Shown in pieces: positions 1-5,491 of a stretch of DNA of 9,316 nt. Every line of letters begins with the position of its first letter. The stretch's first letter is position 1. The notes under the pieces were generated by a model that was not told the DNA's origin, searched no databases, and worked only from the letters and a program-made list of their open reading frames with translations. Position numbers and translations under genes: made by a program. The stretch is from Pelagibacteraceae bacterium. Its GTDB lineage: Bacteria > Pseudomonadota > Alphaproteobacteria > Pelagibacterales > Pelagibacteraceae. Where the stretch lies: assembly GCA_008638025.1 (NCBI GenBank), contig VTPF01000025.1, positions 1 to 9,316 of the forward strand, read 5' to 3'.

Positions 1-162
1 TAATGCAATGCTGCATTGTAGTGAGAGCACGCTATATAATCTTCAATTTTTTTTTTACAAGTAAATTTTTGTAAATTTTTTATTAAACCAAACTACTGCG
101 ACACTTGAGCTTAAACAAAAATATTTTTATGAAAACACAATTCGAACACAAACAATCCTTAC
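1..162. other. AT-rich stretch with no convincing gene
   Basis: I see no supportable gene here. The stretch holds a small hairpin at 4-20 (arms TGCAATG and CATTGTA, loop CTG, one G-U pair), a T-run at about 47-56, and an exact tandem duplication of the 10-mer GTAAATTTTT at 61-80. A weak promoter-like pair (TTGAGC at 105-110 and TATGAA at 128-133, 17 bp apart) could serve the small downstream genes. A 26-codon open frame from 129 overlaps the better candidate at 163 and was not called. Confidence 0.4.
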
Positions 163-336
163 ATGCCGTTCATGAATACATTAACACCTACATTAAGTTT
201 AGTACCTAATTTTACTATCAATAAACTATTTGATATTTTTAAGAGCACCCTATCGGTGGCAATAACGATGATCGTTATAACCGCAGTTTTATGTTTGCCC
301 TTGATTTTGTTTTTAGCAACCAAAGCTGGCGCATAG
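163..336 (+). CDS. Small single-span membrane protein, hypothetical (57 aa)
   Basis: This short open frame encodes a 57-residue protein starting MPFMNTLTPT. An alternative ATG at 172 would give 54 residues. A polar N-terminal half is followed by a hydrophobic segment (about residues 31-53, containing ITMIVITAVLCLPLILFLA) and a short AGA tail after one lysine, so it is probably a single-pass inner-membrane peptide. There is no clear Shine-Dalgarno site at either start. I do not recognise a family. The continuous hydrophobic stretch with a sensible stop supports coding, but its size means it could be chance. A perfect 17-bp palindrome lies inside it at 262-278. Confidence 0.45.
   Translation: MPFMNTLTPTLSLVPNFTINKLFDIFKSTLSVAITMIVITAVLCLPLILFLATKAGA
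262..278. repeat. Perfect 17-bp palindrome
   Basis: ATAACGAT and ATCGTTAT flank a single central G, giving 8-bp arms with no mismatches. This is the shape of a dimeric repressor operator, but it lies inside a putative small coding frame (163-336). If that frame is not a gene, the palindrome could be an operator for the downstream small-gene run. No protein is assigned to it. Confidence 0.4.
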
Positions 337-394
337 TTGATCCATTACTATAGTTTATTTGTATCAACTTCAGCCAATAAGAGTATAGGCATAC

Positions 395-420
395 CTAATC
401 ATGCGATTATGTATGATTAG
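395..420 (+). other. Stable RNA stem-loop in the gap between small genes
   Basis: CTAATCATGCG (395-405) pairs with TGTATGATTAG (410-420) around the tetraloop ATTA, giving 11 base pairs of which two are G-U. On the opposite strand those two become C-A mismatches, so the fold favours RNA read from the + strand. No T-tract follows, so it is not a standard terminator. A second, weaker pairing (AGTTGAT 335-341 with ATCAACT 363-369) lies just upstream. The pair could be a processing or stability element, or part of a small RNA, between 336 and 509. Confidence 0.45.
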
Positions 421-508
421 AATGTAAATATGATACCATATAACGAAGAAGAATTAGAGTTTCTAAACAAAGCTTAAATTTTCCCCAACAGCTAACCAAG
501 GATTTATT

Positions 509-616
509 GTGGAACTACAAACAGGATTGTGGCTACTATGTATAGGCGTTCCTGCAACCTTTTTTTGTATAGCATTTTTAATTTGGTGTGAAGAAAGTAA
601 CAATTCAAAAAAATAA
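509..616 (+). CDS. Small single-span membrane peptide, hypothetical (35 aa)
   Basis: The frame starts at GTG, preceded by AAGGA at 498-502 with a 6-nt spacer, one of the few clear Shine-Dalgarno sites in this part of the window. The product begins MELQTGLWLL and is almost entirely one hydrophobic helix (about residues 6-27, with CIGVPATFFCIAFLIWC), followed by a charged tail EESNNSKK. That is the layout of a small single-pass membrane protein. The stop is 5 bp before the next gene, so it probably leads a compact transcript running to selO. Family not recognised. It is too short for most gene callers, so it may be missing from existing annotation. Confidence 0.5.
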   Translation: MELQTGLWLLCIGVPATFFCIAFLIWCEESNNSKK

Positions 617-621
617 AAAAC

Positions 622-804
622 ATGTTTCGTATTGAGGTCCTAACTTCAAAAAATTCCCGAACACAAACCATAGCGGAAGACCAATTAAAAAACCTTATAT
701 GTGAAAAGCTTATACAGATGTTGAGGGATAAATATCTTCATAGCGTAGCTCTTTCTAAAAGTCCTACGGTAATGTATATTTTTACTTATCAAAGCGATGC
801 GTGA
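622..804 (+). CDS. Hypothetical protein (60 aa)
   Basis: A soluble-looking 60-residue protein starting MFRIEVLTSK. It contains a predicted amphipathic helix (about residues 18-37, EDQLKNLICEKLIQMLRDKY) between two probable beta strands (FRIEVLT and TVMYIFTYQ), consistent with a tiny beta-alpha-beta fold. No motif identifies a function. It starts 5 bp after the preceding small gene, and its last 8 bases (ATGCGTGA) overlap the start of the following gene, a translational-coupling arrangement that supports both being real. No Shine-Dalgarno site is evident. Confidence 0.55.
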   Translation: MFRIEVLTSKNSRTQTIAEDQLKNLICEKLIQMLRDKYLHSVALSKSPTVMYIFTYQSDA

Positions 805-913
805 TTATTTAGATAAAATACTTTCCCCAAAAAAAATTGAGCAAATTAAAGATTCATTATTATGGATTATTTTTGGGTGTTTAATGATTTGGTGGGCGTA
901 TCACCTTTTTTAA
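797..913 (+). CDS. Small Trp-rich membrane peptide, hypothetical (38 aa)
   Basis: This 38-codon frame starts inside the end of the previous gene (ATGCGTGA overlap) and stops 4 bp before the next. A charged amphipathic N-terminus (MRDYLDKILSPKKIEQIKDS) is followed by one hydrophobic span (about residues 21-38) with tryptophans at 23, 32 and 33. The layout is a membrane-anchored peptide with a cytoplasmic basic/acidic helix. Its exact fit between two neighbours and its start-stop overlap argue that it is translated. Family not recognised. Confidence 0.55.
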   Translation: MRDYLDKILSPKKIEQIKDSLLWIIFGCLMIWWAYHLF

Positions 914-917
914 CAAT

Positions 918-1157
918 ATGAAAAAATTCTTAGTTTGTATGACCATTTTTTTTTCTTCCTCAGCCACCGTGTTTGCAGAAACTTGCCCAAATTTAATTAA
1001 ACAAATTGACGAATTACTTGCAGAATCTAAGCAATTAAGCGCTGAACAAATTAAAGAGGTTAAAATTTTAAGAATACAAGGAGAAGAGGCTCACAAAGAA
1101 GGAAATAAAGAAGAATGCGAAAAACTTCTTAGTCAGGCACTTGATCTGTTAGGGTAG
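918..1157 (+). CDS. Small exported helical protein (79 aa)
   Basis: The N-terminus is a clear Sec signal peptide: MKK, a hydrophobic core (FLVCMTIFFSSSATV), then VFA with predicted cleavage before Glu21. The mature part of about 59 residues is highly charged and predicted all-helical, with two helices rich in Glu and Lys joined near GNKEE. Cys23 and Cys67 are the only cysteines of the mature protein and could form a disulfide tying the two helices together in the periplasm. It ends 8 bp before selO and starts 4 bp after the preceding small gene, so it is likely cotranscribed with both. Function unknown; a lipoprotein is unlikely because there is no lipobox ahead of Cys23. Confidence 0.75.
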   Translation: MKKFLVCMTIFFSSSATVFAETCPNLIKQIDELLAESKQLSAEQIKEVKILRIQGEEAHKEGNKEECEKLLSQALDLLG

Positions 1158-1165
1158 TTAAGAAA

Positions 1166-2599
1166 ATGCAAAATAATATTGGATGGAACTTTGATAATAG
1201 TTATTTAAATTTATCAAAGATGATGACGGCGCAGTTATCGCCCGTCCCTGTTAAAGATCCAAAAATAATTTTATATAATGAAAAATTAGCAAAAGAATTG
1301 GGTCTAAACTTTTCTTCTCTTAGTAAAGACCAGCAAGCTTTAATTTTTTCAGGAAATGTTCTTCCCGTAGGAACGGTTCCTTGGGCGGAGGCATATGCGG
1401 GACATCAGTTTGGTCATTTTGTTATGCTCGGTGATGGTAGAGCGATTGTCTTAGGAGAGCATGTTGCCCCTGATAAAAAAAGATTTGATATTCAATTAAA
1501 AGGATCGGGAAAAACTCCTTATTCACGAGGAGGCGATGGCAGAGCAGCTTTAGGTCCAATGTTGAGAGAATATATTATTAGTGAGGCTATTCATCATTTA
1601 ACTATTCCCACCACAAGAAGTTTAGCGGTGGTAGCAACAGGTCAAAATGTAATGCGTGAAACTATTTTACCTGGAGCTATTTTAACAAGAGTTGCTGCAA
1701 GTCATATAAGAGTGGGAACTTTTGAATTTGTAGCTGCGCAAAAAGATGTCGGAGCACTTCAAGAACTGATTATGTACTGCATTGACAGACATTATCCTGA
1801 ACTAAAAGGTGAGAAGATTCCTGCCTTGCAATTATTTAGAGCAGTGATGCATAGACATGCTGACTTAATCGTAAATTATATGAGAATTGGTTTTATTCAT
1901 GGTGTGCTTAATACAGACAATGTTGCCATATCAGGAGAGTCCATTGATTATGGTCCTTGTGCTTTTATGGATGGCTATGATCCTAAAACAAAATTTAGCT
2001 CAATAGATCATCAAGGCCGTTATGCTTATGGAAATCAGGCAAAGATTGCCCAGTGGAACATGGCTCGTTTTGCTGAAACGCTTATCCCTTTAGTTGATGT
2101 CGATCTAAATAAATCAATTGAAATATTAGAAAAAGAAATAGCTAATTTTGCAGATATTTATGGAGCAAAAAGCCTTGAGATGATGAGGGGGAAACTTGGC
2201 ATTCAAGCAGGAGATACAGAGGAAGATCATTTTTTTATTAAAGAATTACTTGATTGGATGCATGCTAATAAGGCTGATTATACCAATACTTTTAGAGATT
2301 TAATGAATGAGAATATGCATCATTCTATTTATCAAAACGAAGACTTTCAAAGCTGGTATGCAAAATTTATTAAAAAAAACCCAGATAAGAACATCATGAA
2401 AAAATATAATCCAGTATTCATTCCAAGAAATCACAAGGTAGAAGATGCTTTGCAACATGCTCACGATAATAATTTAGAACCATTGCATAAATTATTGCAA
2501 GTTTTGGAGAAACCTTATGAAGAAAATAGTAATCAATCTGAATATCAAATGCCAGGTCCTAAATCCGATGTTCCTTATCAAACATTTTGTGGAACTTAA
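1166..2599 (+). CDS. selO: Protein adenylyltransferase SelO (YdiU/UPF0061 family)
   Basis: SelO enzymes have a pseudokinase fold that transfers AMP from ATP to Ser, Thr or Tyr of target proteins and are tied to oxidative-stress responses. At 477 residues it matches the usual bacterial length. Family signatures visible in order: WNFDNSY (7-13), the YAGHQFGHF block (77-85), LGDGRA (89-93 region), LKGSGKTPYSRGGDGRAALG (111-130) with the nucleotide-binding lysine and glycine-rich segment, HGVLNTDN (245-252) with the catalytic Asp251, and IDYGP (260-264) with the metal-binding Asp261. The C-terminus ends FCGT, leaving Cys475 three residues from the end, where eukaryotic homologues carry selenocysteine and some bacterial ones a redox-active cysteine. 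It follows the exported protein gene by 8 bp and probably closes the small-gene transcript. The N-terminal start fits the family. Confidence 0.96.
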   Translation: MQNNIGWNFDNSYLNLSKMMTAQLSPVPVKDPKIILYNEKLAKELGLNFSSLSKDQQALIFSGNVLPVGTVPWAEAYAGHQFGHFVMLGDGRAIVLGEHVAPDKKRFDIQLKGSGKTPYSRGGDGRAALGPMLREYIISEAIHHLTIPTTRSLAVVATGQNVMRETILPGAILTRVAASHIRVGTFEFVAAQKDVGALQELIMYCIDRHYPELKGEKIPALQLFRAVMHRHADLIVNYMRIGFIHGVLNTDNVAISGESIDYGPCAFMDGYDPKTKFSSIDHQGRYAYGNQAKIAQWNMARFAETLIPLVDVDLNKSIEILEKEIANFADIYGAKSLEMMRGKLGIQAGDTEEDHFFIKELLDWMHANKADYTNTFRDLMNENMHHSIYQNEDFQSWYAKFIKKNPDKNIMKKYNPVFIPRNHKVEDALQHAHDNNLEPLHKLLQVLEKPYEENSNQSEYQMPGPKSDVPYQTFCGT

Positions 2600-2645
2600 T
2601 TTTTAATGTTTATTATTTATGCTTGGTTTTTTTTGATGAATTTAT

Positions 2646-2750
2646 GTGGAAGAAACACATGAATTACTTGGAATGCTATTATTAATTTTATTTATTTTAC
2701 ATATTGCTGCAGAATTGTATCATCACTATATTAGAAAAAATAAAACATGA
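2646..2750 (+). pseudogene. Cytochrome b561-like C-terminal helix, remnant or mini-protein
   Basis: From a GTG, 34 codons encode a product starting MEETHELLGM with the segment LHIAAELYHHYIRKN. From memory this resembles the last transmembrane helix of bacterial cytochrome b561, where a His-Glu pair before the helix and an LH within it lead to a conserved (A)L-x-HH-(F/Y)-(I/V) end. The frame is closed by a stop at 2637 and no upstream three helices are seen between selO and here, so it is either a decayed remnant of a longer gene or a one-helix protein that kept the haem-ligand histidines. There is no good ribosome binding site. The downstream YeeE-like gene starts 21 bp after its stop. Confidence 0.4.
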
Positions 2751-2771
2751 ACAAGAACATATTATAAATAA

Positions 2772-3191
2772 ATGACTATTATTAATTTTACTCCCATCAG
2801 CTCTGTTATAGGAGGATTGTTAATTGGGCTTGCAGTGATCATTTTTTTTATAGGTAATGGTCGAATTGCTGGAGTAAGTGGAATTACGAATAATTTTTTA
2901 TTTTCTAAAATAAATAGACTAGATAATTTTTTATTTCTTCTAGGAATTATTTTAGGACCTTTGCTTTACCGTTTTTTTACAGGAACAACTATTCCTTTTG
3001 TAATTGATAGTTCTCTTATTCTTTTAGTATCAGCTGGTTTATTAGTTGGAGTAGGAACGGCGATTGGCGGAGGATGCACAAGTGGTCATGGGGTTTGTGG
3101 TATCAGTCGTTTTTCATCAAGATCCATAGTAGCAACTTTACTATTTATGTTTGCTGCTATCATAACCGTTTATGTGAAAGGGATGATCTAG
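2772..3191 (+). CDS. YeeE/YedE-family sulfur transporter, N-terminal-half subunit (PmpA-like)
   Basis: A 139-residue integral membrane protein with about four hydrophobic helices. The motifs GRIAGVSGI (30-38) and GGGCTSGHGVCGISR (99-113) are hallmark repeats of the YeeE/YedE (DUF395) family, whose characterised member TsuA imports thiosulfate using cysteines inside the pore. Here Cys102 and Cys109 are in the expected motif. Single-chain members carry two such halves; this one supplies only the first, and the second is encoded immediately downstream with one base between the stop and the next ATG. The substrate is probably thiosulfate or another reduced sulfur species, by family. No Shine-Dalgarno site precedes the start. 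A weak TATTAT at 2760-2765 lies 6 bp before the ATG. Confidence 0.88.
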   Translation: MTIINFTPISSVIGGLLIGLAVIIFFIGNGRIAGVSGITNNFLFSKINRLDNFLFLLGIILGPLLYRFFTGTTIPFVIDSSLILLVSAGLLVGVGTAIGGGCTSGHGVCGISRFSSRSIVATLLFMFAAIITVYVKGMI

Positions 3192-3192
3192 T

Positions 3193-3606
3193 ATGAATCG
3201 TTTTTGTTCGCTTTTTTCAGGTTTGATATTTGGTTTGGGTTTAACTATTTCTGGAATGACCAATCCGGAAAAAGTAATTAATTTTTTAAATGTTGCTAGA
3301 AGCTGGGACCCATCCCTTGCATTCGTGATGATTGGTGCCATTTTAGTAAGCGCTCCTTTTTTTTATTTGGTAAAAAATAAAAACAAACCCTTGTTTGCAG
3401 AGTCATTTTCTTGGCCAACATTAAAAGAAATTGATTCTAAACTTATTATTGGGTCGTTATTATTTGGAATCGGTTGGGGGCTTATTGGTTTGTGTCCTGG
3501 ACCTGCTATTGCATCCATTTCCCTTATTCATCACTCCAGTTTTACATTTATACTGGCTATGCTTGCAGGATTTTCATTAGTTAGAGCCTATAATTTAATA
3601 AATTAG
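3193..3606 (+). CDS. YeeE/YedE-family sulfur transporter, C-terminal-half subunit (PmpB-like)
   Basis: A 137-residue membrane protein with about four helices and the second-half signatures of the YeeE/YedE (DUF6691-like) family: FGLGLTISGMTNPEKVINFL (13-32) and GLIGLCPGPAI (96-106), the latter carrying the conserved pore cysteine Cys101. It should assemble with the preceding subunit into one transporter for thiosulfate or a related sulfur compound. The ATG is one base after the upstream TAG, so the two are translated together. In related bacteria such pairs sit beside persulfide-sensing regulators or sulfur dioxygenases; none is seen here, so the sulfur link rests on the family alone. Confidence 0.88.
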   Translation: MNRFCSLFSGLIFGLGLTISGMTNPEKVINFLNVARSWDPSLAFVMIGAILVSAPFFYLVKNKNKPLFAESFSWPTLKEIDSKLIIGSLLFGIGWGLIGLCPGPAIASISLIHHSSFTFILAMLAGFSLVRAYNLIN

Positions 3607-3622
3607 GCTATTATCATTTTTA

Positions 3623-3650
3623 TTGACTATTTAAGGATTTTTAATAGATT
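3623..3650 (+). promoter_or_regulatory. Sigma70-type promoter candidate for the 63-aa gene
   Basis: TTGACT (3623-3628, five of six matches to the -35 consensus) and TAGATT (3645-3650, four of six) are 16 bp apart. Transcription would begin near 3657 and leave a leader of about 100 nt before the ATG at 3757. It sits just after the transporter stop at 3606. Confidence 0.4.
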
Positions 3651-3687
3651 AGATATGCATATTGGGAATACTTAGTATGCGCCATTC

Positions 3688-3741
3688 ACATGGATTAAAA
3701 GTGACTCATCTACATGAGTTAAAAGTAGGTAAACTTTTAAC
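3688..3741 (+). promoter_or_regulatory. Structured 5' leader with competing hairpins
   Basis: A near-repeat, ACATGGATTAAAAGT (3688-3702) and ACATGAGTTAAAAGT (3712-3726), has a 24-nt period. GTTAAAAGT (3718-3726) pairs perfectly with ACTTTTAAC (3733-3741) around a 6-nt loop, ending one base before the ribosome binding site AGAGG (3743-3747). ACTCAT (3704-3709) pairs with ATGAGT (3714-3719) around the loop CTAC. The two stems share bases 3718-3719, so they exclude each other, and the first TTAAAAGT copy can replace the second as partner of ACTTTTAA. This is the architecture of a two-state leader, but no known riboswitch class is recognised. Confidence 0.4.
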
Positions 3742-3756
3742 AAGAGGTACACTTAA

Positions 3757-3948
3757 ATGTTACATAGAATAAATGATCTGTTGATCAAAGCTAAAAAGCA
3801 AAAGACTGTTGAAAAAGTCAACAATACTTTAGCCAAAAACGTTAAAGCAGTTGATACTTATGCTAATGGCACAACAGGTTATGTAATCAAAGAAGGTTCA
3901 GGCAAAGGAAAAGCGAAAGCTCATCTGGCACCTAATCGATTTGAATAA
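3757..3948 (+). CDS. Small basic hypothetical protein (63 aa)
   Basis: The start is supported by AGAGG at 3743-3747 with a 9-nt spacer. The 63-residue product begins MLHRINDLLI and is lysine-rich, particularly in KAKKQKTVEKVNN (12-24) and GSGKGKAKAH (47-56), with no transmembrane segment or signal peptide. A helical N-terminal half gives way to a glycine-containing basic tail, compatible with a nucleic-acid or ribosome-associated protein, though nothing proves this. It appears to be a monocistronic unit: its own promoter candidate and structured leader in front, a strong terminator behind (3966-4000). Family not recognised. Confidence 0.7.
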   Translation: MLHRINDLLIKAKKQKTVEKVNNTLAKNVKAVDTYANGTTGYVIKEGSGKGKAKAHLAPNRFE

Positions 3949-3965
3949 TCCACAGAGATTTTTTT

Positions 3966-4000
3966 AAAAAGGGAGAGAATTCTAACTCTCCCTTTTTTTT
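3966..4000 (+). terminator. Rho-independent terminator
   Basis: GGGAGAG (3971-3977) pairs with CTCTCCC (3986-3992) around an 8-nt loop, and an eight-base T-run follows (3993-4000). Five A residues before the stem extend the pairing into the T-run. It ends the 63-aa gene transcript, 17 bp after its stop codon, and leaves only 27 bp before the next start. Confidence 0.92.
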
Positions 4001-4027
4001 GTCTTATTTTTTCTTTAGTATGCCTTC

Positions 4028-5491
4028 ATGCAGGCTCGTTCAAATACAGTTGATTTATTTACCATTCAAATCAAGGAGCACATGAATGATGATTTTATTA
4101 TCATTGATCATAAAGAAACTTTAAATAACGCTATTGCAAAACTGCAAGCAGAAAAAAAATCAAGTATTTTAGTTATCAAAGACAATGTTCTTTCGGGAAT
4201 TATCACCGAACAAGATATTGTAAGAAAAGTTACTTTGCAAGAAAACCAAAATAACTCTTTAACATCTGTCATGACACAACCCGTCATTTCTGTAAATGAA
4301 GATGATTTATTGTTTTATGCAGTTGGTAAAATGCGTAAAAATAAATTTAGGCATATCCCGGTTATTAACAAAGAACTCTACCCAGTTGGCATAATTGATT
4401 TACAGTCTGCTCTTGCTGCTGAACTTGGAACTATTATTCATGAGATTGATCAATTAAGTTATGATGATGATAGTACGGAGAGTTTAATAAAAATCAAAAA
4501 ACAACAAATTTCTTTAACGGAAACATTAATAAATCAAAATGCAAGTCCAGGAGACATTAGTTATCTCTTAAGTTTTTTGAATAATGTGATTTATAGAAGA
4601 GCGGTTAAGATAGCGGAGAAAAAAATTCAGGAAAAAAATATCTTAGCTACTATTCCTAATTATTGCGTCATTGTTATGGGATCGGGGGGAAGAATGGAAA
4701 GTTTTTTACATCCCGATCAAGATAATGGAATTATTTATGATGATCATGGGGATGATCCGAAGCAAGTAGATTTGTATTTTTTAGAACTTGCTAAAGAATT
4801 TACCAAAATATTAGATGAGTGCGACATTCCTTATTGCAAGGGAGATTTAATGGCGAGCAATAAGTTGTGGAGAAAAAGTATCTCTGACTGGAAAAAACAA
4901 ATTGATGAGTGGACTTCCGATATGACTGTACAAAACTCTAGATATATCGATATGCTTTATGACTTTAGGTCTGTTTATGGCAAAGAGGAGTTAGCTGATG
5001 AATTAAGAAAACATGTTATAGAAAAGTTACAGGGCAATCATGTCTTAAAGTTTCTCTACAAAAGTGAAGAAATGACCAGTTCAGGAATTAATTTCTTTGG
5101 CGGTTTTATTTTAGAGAAGGAAGATGAAGAAAATCTGGGCTTGCTTAATTTAAAGCATACCGGGACTTTGCCTTTAATTGAGTCCATTCGTCTGTATTCC
5201 ATTAAGTACGGAATCACCAATGTATCCACCACAAGCAGACTAAAAGGCCTGCAAGATAAGGGTGTTTTTACCGAAGATGAGCATAATTTTTTTAAAAGTG
5301 CCTTTAAATTTTTGTCTGACATTTTACTTAAAAACCAAGTAGAAAGGGCCAAACAAGGCAAGGTCATTAAAAACTTTATTGATCCTAAAAAGTTGCTGGA
5401 TTTAGACAAGCAGTTGTTAAAGATATACCTAAAGAAAATTAAAAACTTAAAAGAACGAGCAAGAGGAGATTTTGGTGAAGAATATTTTTAG
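4028..5491 (+). CDS. CBS-domain / DUF294 nucleotidyltransferase-like protein
   Basis: A 487-residue cytosolic protein. Two CBS domains occupy about residues 15-135 (ending with SGIITEQDIVRKV and later YPVGIIDLQSALA) and are expected to bind an adenine nucleotide. A DUF294 nucleotidyltransferase-like domain follows: GSGGRMES (218-225) and DQDNGI (230-235) match the glycine-serine and acidic metal-binding motifs of the GlnD/Pol-beta superfamily, and CKGDLMASN (270-278) is a family motif. A DUF294 C-terminal helical domain fills about 330-480. The cyclic-nucleotide domain found in some relatives is absent. The next gene, a DnaQ-like exonuclease, overlaps its end, a known pairing for this family. 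An in-frame ATG at 4082 has AAGGAG just upstream but would cut into the first CBS domain, so 4028 is preferred. Physiological substrate unknown. Confidence 0.9.
   Translation: MQARSNTVDLFTIQIKEHMNDDFIIIDHKETLNNAIAKLQAEKKSSILVIKDNVLSGIITEQDIVRKVTLQENQNNSLTSVMTQPVISVNEDDLLFYAVGKMRKNKFRHIPVINKELYPVGIIDLQSALAAELGTIIHEIDQLSYDDDSTESLIKIKKQQISLTETLINQNASPGDISYLLSFLNNVIYRRAVKIAEKKIQEKNILATIPNYCVIVMGSGGRMESFLHPDQDNGIIYDDHGDDPKQVDLYFLELAKEFTKILDECDIPYCKGDLMASNKLWRKSISDWKKQIDEWTSDMTVQNSRYIDMLYDFRSVYGKEELADELRKHVIEKLQGNHVLKFLYKSEEMTSSGINFFGGFILEKEDEENLGLLNLKHTGTLPLIESIRLYSIKYGITNVSTTSRLKGLQDKGVFTEDEHNFFKSAFKFLSDILLKNQVERAKQGKVIKNFIDPKKLLDLDKQLLKIYLKKIKNLKERARGDFGEEYF

Noticed and set aside
1..60. Hairpin at 4-20 and a T-run as a terminator of an upstream gene
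   Set aside because: The T-run is about 25 bases away from the weak 7-bp stem, too far for a rho-independent terminator.
61..80. Tandem GTAAATTTTT duplication as a repeat array or CRISPR
   Set aside because: Only two 10-bp units in AT-rich sequence with no spacer; probably slippage.
129..209. 26-codon + strand frame starting MKTQFEHKQS
   Set aside because: It overlaps the better 163-336 frame, has no ribosome binding site and no recognisable feature.
284..291. GTTATAAC as a second Zur site
   Set aside because: It lacks the full arms of the site at 7798-7814 and lies within a different, better palindrome context.
430..477. 15-codon frame starting MIPYNEEELE just after the 395-420 hairpin
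   Set aside because: Too short to support; could be a leader peptide but nothing beyond position suggests it.
3141..3341. Minus-strand 66-codon frame across the transporter gene junction
   Set aside because: It is antisense to two clear membrane-protein genes and has no independent coding signal.
5056..5409. Minus-strand 117-codon frame inside the DUF294 gene
   Set aside because: Shadow frame of a gene with strong domain motifs; composition is Ser/Leu/Lys-rich as expected from the reverse of the real frame.
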